This document shows, piece by piece, positions 53,225-62,954 of a stretch of 64,000 nucleotides of DNA. A program made the position numbers and the translations under genes. Within the stretch, counting starts at the first letter, position 1. Each line of letters begins with the position of its first letter. The stretch is taken from positions 2,666,001 through 2,730,000 of the forward strand of contig NZ_JAKUKA010000001.1 of NCBI RefSeq assembly GCF_023156195.1, read 5' to 3'. The notes under the pieces are model-generated. The model did no database searches. It was given only the letters and a program-made list of their open reading frames with translations, and was not told where the DNA came from. This DNA is from Chitinophaga sedimenti. Its GTDB lineage: Bacteria; Bacteroidota; Bacteroidia; Chitinophagales; Chitinophagaceae.

Positions 53225-54411
53225 ATGGAACAAAACGCACGATTCGCCTATTTACTGGAACGCCTGGCCAGCCACACGGCTACCGCGGAGGAACTGGACG
53301 AGCTTACCGCCCTGGTAGACAGCGATACGCCCGGCGCGTCGATAAACGATGCGGAAGAATGGCTGGAAGCCCACAGCAGGCTGCCACTCCCTGCCTCCAG
53401 TCCGCAGCAATGGCGACAGTTGGCCAGCCGGATATTACAGGCGGACAAACTTCCGGAGGCGCCGCCGGCAACACGTGTGCACTTCCTCCACCGATGGTGG
53501 TGGGCGGCGGCGGCGGTGTTGTTGATAGCAGGTGCGGCCTGGTATGTAAACCGTAATGCCCCGCAGCCTGTTCGCCAGATGGTGCGTAATGCCGCCGTGG
53601 ATGTGCCGCCCGGACAAACAGGCGCCATACTTACCCTGGCAGATGGCTCGCAGCGGGTGCTGGACAGTGCAGGTAATGGTATTATTGCCGGGCAGAACGG
53701 TGCTACCATCCTACTGCAGAACGGCAACCTGCAATACACACCGGAACAAACCATAGCGGGCACAGCGCCCTATAATACTATTACTACGGGCAAGGGAAGG
53801 CAGTTTGCCATTACCCTGCCGGACGGTACCAAAGTATGGCTGAATGCCGGCAGCTCGCTGCGGTTTCCCGTGGCGTTCAACGGCGCAGACAGGACCGTGG
53901 AGTTTACGGGCGAGGGTTATTTTGAAGTGGCCGCCAATGCCCGGCAGCCGTTCGGGTGAACGTGCCGGACCAGCTACACATCGAAGTACTGGGTACCGCT
54001 TTTAACATCAACGCCTATGCCAACGACCGGCGCAGTTATACCACGCTGGTAAACGGCGCGGTAAAAATATCGCCGGCTGGTAAAAGCAGTGGCAGCGTAG
54101 TATTGCGGCCGGGTGAACAGTTGCAGGCCACCGGCAGCAGTTTCGATGTAATGAGCAATGCAAACGTGGAAAAGGCCATCGCCTGGAAAAACGGCTTATT
54201 TAATTTCGATAACGTAGGGTTGAGAGATATGATGCGCCAGCTCGAACGCTGGTACGACACGGAGGTTACCTACGAAGGCAATGTACCTGATGTCATTTTC
54301 TTTGGTGAGATGAGCCGCAAACTGAAGTTATCTGATGTATTGAACGGGCTGGAGCGGTCCGACGTACACTTCCGGCTGGAAGAAGGCCGTAAACTGATCG
54401 TTATGCCATAA
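53225..54411 (+). CDS. FecR-family anti-sigma factor (frame break)
   Basis: About 395 residues: cytoplasmic helical part, one membrane helix ([14 protein letters not shown], about residues 97-110), and a periplasmic FecR domain with [22 protein letters not shown] and [10 protein letters not shown]. The DUF4974-like end has [30 protein letters not shown] and finishes [14 protein letters not shown]. One C is missing at 53953; adding it gives [21 protein letters not shown]. It is a close paralogue of the FecR at 29412. It should control the sigma factor encoded upstream. Confidence 0.9.
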
Positions 54412-54463
54412 TTATAAATGATGTAGCAATTATCAACTAAAATCGGGCTGCCAACAAATAAAA

Positions 54464-54490
54464 ACCGGAAGTGGTGCAAACACTCCCGGT
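54464..54490 (+). promoter_or_regulatory. Stem-loop in the fecR-susC gap, shared with 30702-30728
   Basis: The sequence accggaagtg ... cactcccggt forms a stem with one A-C mismatch and a loop containing TGCAA. Sequence and position match the element in the paralogous locus. No T run follows. Confidence 0.55.
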
Positions 54491-54546
54491 CGAATGTCGG
54501 TAGCTATAAAACGGGTTTCGAGACCTTCATTTTTAACAACCAAACG

Positions 54547-57500
54547 TTGCAAATCTATGCAAAAACTGCTTACCGGAGCCGTGGGGGTGCGCCATGCCGG
54601 CTTCCAACCAAAATCCTTCGGATCATGAAACTAACCAGTGCGCTGCTGCTCCTTTGCTGTTTACATGTGTCAGCCAACACCTTTTCCCAGTCGGTCACTT
54701 TTTCGGGAAGAGGCATCCCTATGAAGCAGGTATTCGCCGCTATTAAAAAACAAACCGGGTACGTGGTATGGGGTAAATCGGAACTCCTGCAAAAAGCAGA
54801 CGCGGTCTCGGTTTCCGTACAAAATATGCCGCTATTGAGCTTCCTGGACCTCATCGTTAAAAATCAACCGTTTAATTATAAAGTCACCGACAATACGATT
54901 TTCCTTTACGGTAAAAACGATCCTTCGCCGGACGATGCCGCGAAGGCAACCGCCACGCCTGTATCGGGACGTGTAACCGATAGTACAGGCGTACCGCTGA
55001 TCGGCGCTACAGTAGTAGTGGCAGGTGGCGGGCGCTCGGCCATTACGGATATGAATGGCAGCTTTTCGCTCCCCGTAGATGCCGGCAATGTACTGCGCAT
55101 CAGCTTTATCGGCTATCAAACTAAAGAGATGGCCGTTACCAGCGCTATGTTACAAAGCGGTAACGCCGGTAACATCATCCTCGCCCATATTTCTTCCAAC
55201 CTGACCGAACTGAATGTAACTGCCAATACCGGTTACCAGTCGATCCCCAAAGAACGCGCCACCGGCTCGTTTGGCGTTATTACCGAAGCCACGCTGGGCG
55301 CGAGGATGGAAACCAGCATCATGGACCGCCTGGAAGGCACGGTGCCGGGACTTTTCATGCAGAACGGCACCCCTACCGTACGTGGCCTGTCTACGTTATA
55401 CGGCAACCAGCAACCTTTATATGTGGTAGATGGGTTTCCCTATGAAGGAGACCTTAACTACATTAACCCGGCCGACGTGGTAAACGTAACCGTGATGAAG
55501 GATGCGGCTGCCGCTTCGATTTATGGTACCCGCGCAGCCAATGGTGTGATCTCGATCACCACCCGTCACGGCAGCGCCCGTAAGCCAGTGGTGACGTTCA
55601 GCAGCGGCGTATTCTTCACCGCCAAACCCGATGCCGGTTATCTGAACCTGCTCAACTCATCGCAGATGGTGGATTTGCAGCAGGAACTGTTTAACAAATG
55701 GCATCCCGGGTTCAGCGACGGGATCAGGCGCACGGGCAATACCAAAGTACTACAGGCATTGTACAACCGGGAGCAGGGTTACATCACCCAGGCCGAACTC
55801 GATGCCACGCTCAGCCGCCTCAAAACATTGGACGGACAAAGCCAGGTAGAAGACCTGTACATGCGCAACAACATCAAACAACGCCACGCCTTTTCGGCCG
55901 GTGGCGGTAACGATGTGCACCAATATAACGTCACGATGAACTACACCGGCAATAGTGGATATGGATTGCGAACGGGCAGCGACGACATCAACATCGGGCT
56001 GAAAGACCGCCTGAAAGTATTCCGCTGGCTGGATGCCGAGATCGGCGCCAATACCAACATCCGCAAAGGAAAATACCAGCGGGAAAGCCCGGAATCGTAT
56101 TACCGGAACATGCCGTACGAAGTGATCCGCAATCCCGATGGTACACCCGGCGACTTTACGAAACTGAAATCTGCTTACGAGATCAAGCGCCTGACAGATA
56201 TTGGCCTGCATGATGAAACCTATTATCCGCTGGAAGAAATGAACCGGGGAGAATTGTCGTATTGGTCCAACTACTTCCGCGTGCAGGGCGGCTTTACGGC
56301 TAGGATTATGGAAGGGCTCAGCCTCGACCTGAAATACCAGACAGAACGGGGTTCCAGCTACAACAAACAGTATTTCAACTCGGCCTCCTACTTTGCCAAA
56401 CGCATGATCAATGACGCCGCGCAACTCATCAACAATGAGCTGATCAAAAATGTACCCGATGGCGGGCAACTGTACGAAACCCGCGGCAACTCCCGGTCGT
56501 ATACGGCACGGGCGCAACTGAACTTCGACCGTACGTTTGCCTCAAAGCACCACGTATCTGCCCTGGCCGGAACAGAACGCAGGGCCATCTCGAATGCAAC
56601 TACGTCGGTGTTCAAAATGGGGTATAATGATAACAACCTGCAGTTTCAACCGGTAGACCAACTGGCGCTCGGCAACCTGAAAGGCACCGAGGCGCTGGGC
56701 AGCACCTTTTCGCTACAATTCAACGATGGCAACAGTTTTTATTATGGAGAAGACAGGTACATTTCGGTGTATGGTAACGCCGGTTACACCTACAACGGCC
56801 GTTACAACCTGACGGGCAGCGTCCGGGTAGACAACTCCAACCTTTTTGGTACTGATCCCCGTTACCGCTACCTGCCTTTATGGTCGGTGGGCGCAAGCTG
56901 GCGGATGACCGAAGAAAACTTTATGAAAGATATCAGCTGGCTGAATAACCTTACGGTTCGTGCTACGTACGGCCTGGGCGGTAACGTAGCCCGTACGGTG
57001 GGCCCCTTCCTGCAGGCGCGTTCTTCCTACTTTGCAGAAGCGAGTGCCACGGCCACTGATATCATCTATCCGCCTAACAAATCGTTGCGCTGGGAAAAAA
57101 CTGCTACCACCAATATGGGTATCGACTTCGCGGTGCTGAACAACCGCATTTCGGGATCTATGGATTATTACATCCGCAACACCACAGACCTCCTGGGCGA
57201 AAAAACCATCGATCCCACCAATGCCTTCCCTAGTGCATTGATCAACTATGGCAGCCTGAATAACAAAGGCTTTGAGGTAGCGCTGAACACACGGAACATT
57301 GCCGGGAAAAACTTCTCCTGGAACACTACGCTGGCCATGAGTTTCAATAAAAACCGGATGACCGACATCAATACCAAAGACCAAACCGTGTATTCACTCA
57401 CCGGCGGTTATGGCGTGAACAGGATCGGTTACCCGATGGATGCGGTATTCAGCTTCCGTTCGGCGGGCCTCGATCCCACCAATGGTTCCGTGTTGGTATA

Positions 57501-58110
57501 CGATGCAGAAGGAAAAGTGGTGCAGAACTACGACCAAAGTGGAACGATCATCGCCAACATGACTGATATCAAGGGACTGGTGTACAGTGGTACCCTTCGT
57601 CCCACCTACACCACCGGGTTCACCAACAGCTTTACGTACAAACAGCTTTCACTCAGCGTGATGATTATTGCCAACGGCGGCAATGTGATCCGCGATGTGG
57701 TGCCCGCCATCCAGAACAATTTCCCGCTCAACAACACCGATCAGCGTGTGCGGAACTTCTGGCGTAACCCCGGCGACGAAAAAGTACCGGGCATGATGCC
57801 GGCCCCCGACCTGAAAGGCGACGGCGGTATCTATTACACCCTGCTGTCGTACGCATCCGACCGTAATGTGCTCAAAGGTGATTACGTGAAAGTACGCGAC
57901 ATCGCCCTCTCCTACAACTTTGAACAGCTGTTGTCGAAGGTTAAAAAACTGACGTCCGCCAAACTGACCCTGCAGGTGCAGAACCCGTTTGCCTGGTACC
58001 GCAACGATGCGGGTATAGATCCGGAAGCATACGAACACGCCAGTACATACGCCAACAAACTGTTACCGGTAATGCCGGTTTACTCAGCAGGTATTGACAT
58101 CATCTTCTAA
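54547..58110 (+). CDS. SusC/RagA-family transporter with STN domain
   Basis: Intact, 1187 residues. The signal peptide starts at the second ATG, 54625 (MKLTSALLLLCCLHVSANTFSQ); the ATG at 54547 adds a 26-residue leader. STN (TFSGRGIPMKQVFAAIKKQTG), CarboxypepD_reg (VSGRVTDSTGVPLIGATVVV), plug (YVVDGFPYEGDLNYINPADVV, VMKDAAAASIYGTRAANGVISITT) and a full barrel follow. The STN domain ties it to the FecR/sigma pair upstream. It pairs with the SusD gene 11 nt downstream and, by position, with a GldA/GldFG-like ABC system. The substrate is unknown. Confidence 0.92.
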   Translation: MQIYAKTAYRSRGGAPCRLPTKILRIMKLTSALLLLCCLHVSANTFSQSVTFSGRGIPMKQVFAAIKKQTGYVVWGKSELLQKADAVSVSVQNMPLLSFLDLIVKNQPFNYKVTDNTIFLYGKNDPSPDDAAKATATPVSGRVTDSTGVPLIGATVVVAGGGRSAITDMNGSFSLPVDAGNVLRISFIGYQTKEMAVTSAMLQSGNAGNIILAHISSNLTELNVTANTGYQSIPKERATGSFGVITEATLGARMETSIMDRLEGTVPGLFMQNGTPTVRGLSTLYGNQQPLYVVDGFPYEGDLNYINPADVVNVTVMKDAAAASIYGTRAANGVISITTRHGSARKPVVTFSSGVFFTAKPDAGYLNLLNSSQMVDLQQELFNKWHPGFSDGIRRTGNTKVLQALYNREQGYITQAELDATLSRLKTLDGQSQVEDLYMRNNIKQRHAFSAGGGNDVHQYNVTMNYTGNSGYGLRTGSDDINIGLKDRLKVFRWLDAEIGANTNIRKGKYQRESPESYYRNMPYEVIRNPDGTPGDFTKLKSAYEIKRLTDIGLHDETYYPLEEMNRGELSYWSNYFRVQGGFTARIMEGLSLDLKYQTERGSSYNKQYFNSASYFAKRMINDAAQLINNELIKNVPDGGQLYETRGNSRSYTARAQLNFDRTFASKHHVSALAGTERRAISNATTSVFKMGYNDNNLQFQPVDQLALGNLKGTEALGSTFSLQFNDGNSFYYGEDRYISVYGNAGYTYNGRYNLTGSVRVDNSNLFGTDPRYRYLPLWSVGASWRMTEENFMKDISWLNNLTVRATYGLGGNVARTVGPFLQARSSYFAEASATATDIIYPPNKSLRWEKTATTNMGIDFAVLNNRISGSMDYYIRNTTDLLGEKTIDPTNAFPSALINYGSLNNKGFEVALNTRNIAGKNFSWNTTLAMSFNKNRMTDINTKDQTVYSLTGGYGVNRIGYPMDAVFSFRSAGLDPTNGSVLVYDAEGKVVQNYDQSGTIIANMTDIKGLVYSGTLRPTYTTGFTNSFTYKQLSLSVMIIANGGNVIRDVVPAIQNNFPLNNTDQRVRNFWRNPGDEKVPGMMPAPDLKGDGGIYYTLLSYASDRNVLKGDYVKVRDIALSYNFEQLLSKVKKLTSAKLTLQVQNPFAWYRNDAGIDPEAYEHASTYANKLLPVMPVYSAGIDIIF
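54557..54628 (+). CDS. Possible 23-codon leader ORF overlapping the susC signal-peptide start
   Basis: ATG at 54557 opens a 23-codon frame (MQKLLTGAVGV...KSFGS) whose TGA overlaps the ATG at 54625 as ATGA. It could be a translationally coupled leader. Equally, given the many lost bases in this window, it could be the true N-terminus of SusC put out of frame by one missing base: the in-frame reading just before MKLT is PTKILRI, which looks like family sequence. Confidence 0.25.
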   Translation: MQKLLTGAVGVRHAGFQPKSFGS

Positions 58111-58121
58111 AAAAGCGGATC

Positions 58122-59551
58122 ATGAAAAAATTATCTCTTTATATATTCAGCTTCCTCGTTTTATCCGGTTGCGACAAGTTTTTAGACATCAAACCGAAAG
58201 ACAAATTTATTCCCGTAACCACGGCCGATTACGAGAACATGCTCAATTCAGGCACCACCGTCAACTTTGGCGATTATTTCTGGGACCTGCAATCGGACGA
58301 CGCGTTCCTGCCCGAGGGAGAGCCCGGCAACCTGTATACCAAGCAGCAGATACATGGCCGGCGCATCTATACTTTTAACAACAATCCCTACGACCAGGGC
58401 GCCAATGATTACCTGTGGAGCGAAGGGTATAAAAGGATCTTCTACTACAACAGCATCATCAATAACATCATGGATGCTACCGAAGGAACAGAAGCCAACA
58501 AAAAAGCGTGCGCGCCGAGGCGGACCTGGGCCGCGCCATGGAGCACCTGCAAATGGTGAATGTGTACGCACAGCATTACGATGCCGCCACTGCCGCCACC
58601 ACACCCGGTATTCCCCTTGCGTTGATTGCGGACATTAATGCGAAATTTACCCGCAACAGCGTGAAAGAAGTGTATGAACAGGTGATCCGCGACGGGGAAG
58701 CTGCCATCGCCGATCTGCCGGTAAAAAATAAACTCACGAAGTTCAGGGCTTCCAAAGCCGGCGGTTATGCACTGCTCGCCAGGACCTACCTGTTTATGGG
58801 CGATTATGAGAACGCGCGCAAAAACGCGGCGCTGGCCATTTCGCTACAGGGCGAACTGAAAAACATGAATGAGTACAGCATCATCATTCCGGGCCCCTTC
58901 CCGAATGTACCGGGCGCACCGCTGGGCTGGACCAACATTCCCGACGCACAGCTGAACCCGGAAAGTATTGTAGCGCGCCACTTTTTACGTCCTTTCGGGC
59001 TGGGCATGGACGTTTGCGCTTCGCCGGAACTCAGTGCGTTGTTCACCAACGACGATAAGCGCTGGACGCTCTACTACGCCGATGGCTGGCCACCTGCACC
59101 GCCGTTCAACTACATGTCGAGGTACCAGGTAAAGATTTTCCTGCGGGGTGATTTTTACAATAACTACCTCAACGTACCCGAAATGTACCTCGTACGCGCC
59201 GAAAGCTTTGCCCGCGAAGGTAAAAAACAGGAAGCGCTGGACGATATCAACAAGCTGCGCCTGAACAGGATTACACCGGCTGCCTATAAAGCATTTACAC
59301 CGGCCGATTTCGGCAACGACGACGAACGCGTACTCCGCTTCGTACTGGAAGAAAGGCGCCGCGAGCTGGCCTTTACCGGCATGCGGGTAATTGACCTGAA
59401 ACGATTGAACAAGGAAGCCCGCTTCCGCAAAACCATTAAACACACCGCCGAAGGAAAAGAATATGTGCTGGAACCCGGCAGCGACAAATACCTGCGCCAG
59501 CTGTGGCCCAATGCCACCATATTTAACCCGGACTGGCCACTGAACCCGTAA
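58122..59551 (+). CDS. SusD/RagB-family surface lipoprotein (frame break)
   Basis: A lipoprotein signal (YIFSFLVLSGC) with the CDKFLDIKPKDKFIP start typical of the family. After one more A in the run at 58500-58505 the frame continues as VRAEADLGRAMEHLQMVNVYAQHY. Later SusD blocks are present: LLARTYLFMGDYENARKNA and VPEMYLVRAESFAREGKKQEALDDINKLRLNR, with FVLEERRRELAFTGMRVIDLKRLNKE near the end. About 476 residues. It is the surface partner of the SusC at 54547. A hairpin separates it from the ABC transporter genes. Confidence 0.89.
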
Positions 59552-59578
59552 ACCATCGCACCAACCATATATACACCC

Positions 59579-59600
59579 GGCGCCGGAACATCCCGGCGCC
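59579..59600 (+). promoter_or_regulatory. Intra-operon stem-loop before the ABC transporter genes
   Basis: A perfect 8-bp stem (GGCGCCGG / CCGGCGCC) with a 6-nt loop in the 79-nt gap between the SusD and ATPase genes. No T run follows, so partial termination or RNA processing is more likely than a hard stop. Confidence 0.5.
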
Positions 59601-59630
59601 ATTCATCTCTTATTGCGTAATAAATCTGAC

Positions 59631-60575
59631 ATGCAGGATAATATCGTAAAAATCGAAGGACTGTATCACCGCTACAGCAAAGACTGGGCGGTGCAGGACA
59701 TCAACTTCGAAATTAACAGGAACGGCATCGTAGGACTGCTCGGCTCCAATGGCGCGGGGAAGTCTACCACCATGAACATCCTTTGCGGCGTACTAAGCCA
59801 AACCCGCGGCAGGGTGCTGATAGAGGGTATCGATATGCGTACCGACCCGGAAGCCGCCAAAAAACGGATCGGCTTTCTACCGCAGAACGCGCCGTTGTAC
59901 CTGGAACAGACCGTAGACGAGTACCTCACCTATTGTGCGCACCTGCGGCTGATCGAAAAAAATAAGATCCGCGAATCCATCGACCGGGTAAAGGAAAGAT
60001 GCGGCGTAGCCCACTTCTCCAACCGGCTGATCGGCAACTTATCCGGCGGCTACCGGCAACGCGTAGGCATTGCACAGGCCATTATTCACCGCCCGCTGCT
60101 GGTGGTGCTGGACGAGCCCACCAACGGCCTGGATCCTAACCAGATACTGGAAGTACGGCAGCTGATCAAAGAAATTGCGACCGACCGCGCGGTGATCTTC
60201 TCTTCCCATATTCTTTCGGAGATACAGGCTACCTGCCAGGATATCATCATGATCGAAGGTGGAAAAATCGTGTTTAAAGACACGATGGATACTTTTAACA
60301 ATTACATAGAACCAGACAGCCTGGTCGCCACCATGGAAAATCCGCCATCGGCCGATACGCTGCGCGCCATACCGGGCGTGAAAGAAGTGGTGTTCCTTTC
60401 GGACAAAACCGTTCGCATGCGCTTTGATCCTACCGCCGACATTGCAGAAGGACTGGTGGAAACCAGCGTTCACCACAAATGGCGCCTGAAAGAAATCACC
60501 CTGGAGAAAAGCTCGCTCGACGCCATTTTCGCACAGTTATCCAACAAAACCGCTAAACCATCCATTCAATCATGA
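59631..60575 (+). CDS. ABC transporter ATP-binding protein, GldA-like
   Basis: Intact, 314 residues from the ATG at 59631 (a TTG at 59613 would add six). Walker A is GSNGAGKST near residue 38, the signature is LSGGYRQR near residue 136, and Walker B is LLVVLDEPTNGLDP; the switch His is SSHIL. The C-terminal 80 residues form the extra domain of GldA/CcmA-type exporters. Its stop overlaps the start of the GldF/GldG-like gene by 4 nt, so they form one complex. Related GldA proteins were first linked to gliding motility, but here the gene sits in a SusC/SusD unit. Confidence 0.9.
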   Translation: MQDNIVKIEGLYHRYSKDWAVQDINFEINRNGIVGLLGSNGAGKSTTMNILCGVLSQTRGRVLIEGIDMRTDPEAAKKRIGFLPQNAPLYLEQTVDEYLTYCAHLRLIEKNKIRESIDRVKERCGVAHFSNRLIGNLSGGYRQRVGIAQAIIHRPLLVVLDEPTNGLDPNQILEVRQLIKEIATDRAVIFSSHILSEIQATCQDIIMIEGGKIVFKDTMDTFNNYIEPDSLVATMENPPSADTLRAIPGVKEVVFLSDKTVRMRFDPTADIAEGLVETSVHHKWRLKEITLEKSSLDAIFAQLSNKTAKPSIQS

Positions 60576-62767
60576 AAGTAATTATCAGAATAGCCCGACA
60601 GGAACTGGGCCTCCTGTTTCATTCGCCGGTGGCCTGGCTCATCCTGATCGTGTTTCCCGTACAGATTGGCGTCAATTTCCTTTATTACATACAGATGATC
60701 GGCCGCGCACAGCGCATGGGCAATCACTTCAGCGATGTAACGGCCATGGTGTTCGCGGGTTTGCAGGAAGGGTTTTATCCCGGTGTAAAGAGCACCCTCT
60801 ACTTCTACATTCCCCTGCTCACCATGGGCCTCATCAGCCGCGAAATGCACAGCGGCTCTATTAAACTGCTGTTATCATCACCCATTAAAGTAAGGGACAT
60901 TGTACTCGGCAAATACGTAGCCATGATGGGATATGGCGTGCTGCTGCTTATCATCATTTGCTTATATGGTGTGGCTGGCTCGTTTTTCATCACGAACATC
61001 GACTGGCAGTTTTTGCTGTCGGGCGCCATTGGCCTGTACCTGCTGATCTGCGCCTATGCGGCCATTGGCTTGTTTATGTCGTCGCTCACCACTTACCAGG
61101 TAGTAGCGGCCATCAGCACCCTCGCAGTGTTAGCCGGCCTCAACTTTGTGGGCGGGTTGTTCCAGTGGCAATGATACCGTGCGGCATATCACCTATTTCA
61201 TGTCCATTGCCGGCAGGACCGAACAATTTATTTTCGGACTGATCAGCACCAGGACATCATTTACTTCCTGATCGTGATCGGCTTTTTAGCCATTACCGGC
61301 ATGCGCCTGCAAGACCAGCGCGAGGCCCGCTCCAAAGCCATGCGCGCCGCGCGTTACCTGGGGCTGATCGGGTTGTGTTTCGTAGTGGGCTACCTGAGTA
61401 CCTTCCCGGCCTTAACCGGTTATGTGGATATGACCGCCACGCAAACGCATACCCTGGGCAAACAAAGCCGGGAACTGATCGCCAAGATGGAGCATCCGCT
61501 GAAAGTGACTACCTATGTGAACATCCCGGATAATAACTACTACCTCGGCGCCCCGGAAAAGAAAAGTGAGGACGAACGCATCCTCACCCCTTACCGCCGT
61601 TTTATGCCCAACATGAAAATGGAGTACGTGTATTACTACGACTTTGCCAATAATGAAGGGCTCTACAAAAACTACCCCGGCGAAAGCGATGCGGCCATTG
61701 CCAAAAAGGTGGCCGACATCCGGGAACTCGATTACCGCAAGGTGCTGAAACCTTCCGAAGTAAAGAAGATGATAGACCTGAATCCCGAGGAAAACCGGCT
61801 GGTCCGCCTGTTGGAGTATGGTGATAAGAAAACCTTTTTACGTTACTATAACGACATTCGCATTTATCCCGGTGAACAGGAATTTACCGCCGCGCTGAAA
61901 AGGCTGATCACGCCCGGCGACATTCCCAACATCACGTTCCTGCGCGGCAACGGCGAACGCAGTATTACCAAAGCCGGCGATGCGGAATTTAAAACGTTCG
62001 TGAACGAGCTGTCGTTCCGGGGCGCGCTGATTAACCAGGGTTTTAATGTAGATACTGTTAACCTTACGCAGCAGGACATTCCGGCTACCACTTCGGTGCT
62101 GGTGATCGCCGATCCTAAAACGGCGTTTTTCCCGCGGTGGCGGAAAAGCTCGCGCAGTACATTGCGAGTGGCAGAAATCTTTTTGTGATTACCGAACCGG
62201 GATCGCAAAACATAGTCGCCCCGTTATTGCAGCCGCTTGGCATACAAACCAGTGATTCGGTGATCACGGAAGAAAGCCGCGATTATGCGCCGGACTTTAT
62301 CCTGGCCCGTTTTGCGGACAGTGCGGGAACGATCGCGCCGCGGTTATCCGGTTACAAGGCTGACAAGGGCGTAGTATCCATGGTGGGTACTTCGGCTATT
62401 AGCTTTAAAGACACGGCAGGCTTCCATACCGTTCCTTTGCTGGTATCGAAAAACAATCAAGCCCCTGGCGGTGGCGGCGCAACGTAACAGGCAGCGGATC
62501 ATCGTAACGGGTGATGCCGACTTCATGAGTTCGGGTGAACTGGGGCGACGTAAGCCTTATAACTGGAACCAGCCGATGATTACGGAGATGTTCCGGTGGT
62601 TTACATATTGGGCGTTCCCGGTGAATACGGGGGCGGTTCGGTCGAAAGATGTAATTGATAGTGATGATAGGGGGATATTAATGATGCGGGTGTTGTTTTT
62701 TGGCGTGATACCTGGTGGGTTGCTGGTGTTTGCGGCGGGTTTGTTGTTGTACAGGAGGAGGAGATAA
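60572..62767 (+). CDS. GldF-GldG-like fusion: ABC-2 permease plus periplasmic domain (four frame changes)
   Basis: About 731 residues. The first third is an ABC-2 permease with several membrane helices (VAWLILIVFPVQIGVNFLYYI, YGVLLLIIICLYGVAGSFF, GLYLLICAYAAIGLFM). The rest is a large periplasmic GldG-like domain (TLGKQSRELIAKMEHPLKVTTY, IPNITFLRGNGERSITK, RQRIIVTGDADFMS) ending in one membrane helix. Frame changes lie at 61169 (one extra base), CC 61249-61250, CCC 62131-62133 (one missing each) and C run 62462-62465 (one extra). GldF and GldG are separate in Flavobacterium and fused here. It is the partner of the ATPase encoded just before. Confidence 0.86.
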
Positions 62768-62839
62768 TGTAGGACGAAGCAGCTGCGGGGACGTGGCTGC
62801 ATTTTTCCGCGCAGCCAACATAGCGGGACATTTATAACT

Positions 62840-62885
62840 GACGAGCAATCGCATCTGGCATGAAAGCAAGATGTGATTGCCCGTC
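62840..62885. terminator. Long hairpin between convergent genes, probable terminator
   Basis: 17-nt arms (62840-62856 and 62869-62885) pair with only two mismatches, both allowing G-U pairs, around a 12-nt loop. An A/T-rich tract follows on the plus strand. It lies between the convergent GldF/GldG-like and thioredoxin genes. Confidence 0.6.
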
Positions 62886-62954
62886 AATAAAAATCACGGC
62901 TGATGCTTTGCGATTAAAGCGTCTGTAACGCAAGGAGCTTTATGAAGCGGCTAA

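Noticed and set aside
59631..62767. Calling the ABC genes gldA and gldF/gldG of the gliding machinery
   Set aside because: Only similarity in fold and order is seen; the SusC/SusD context and the fusion make orthology to motility genes uncertain, so no symbols were given.
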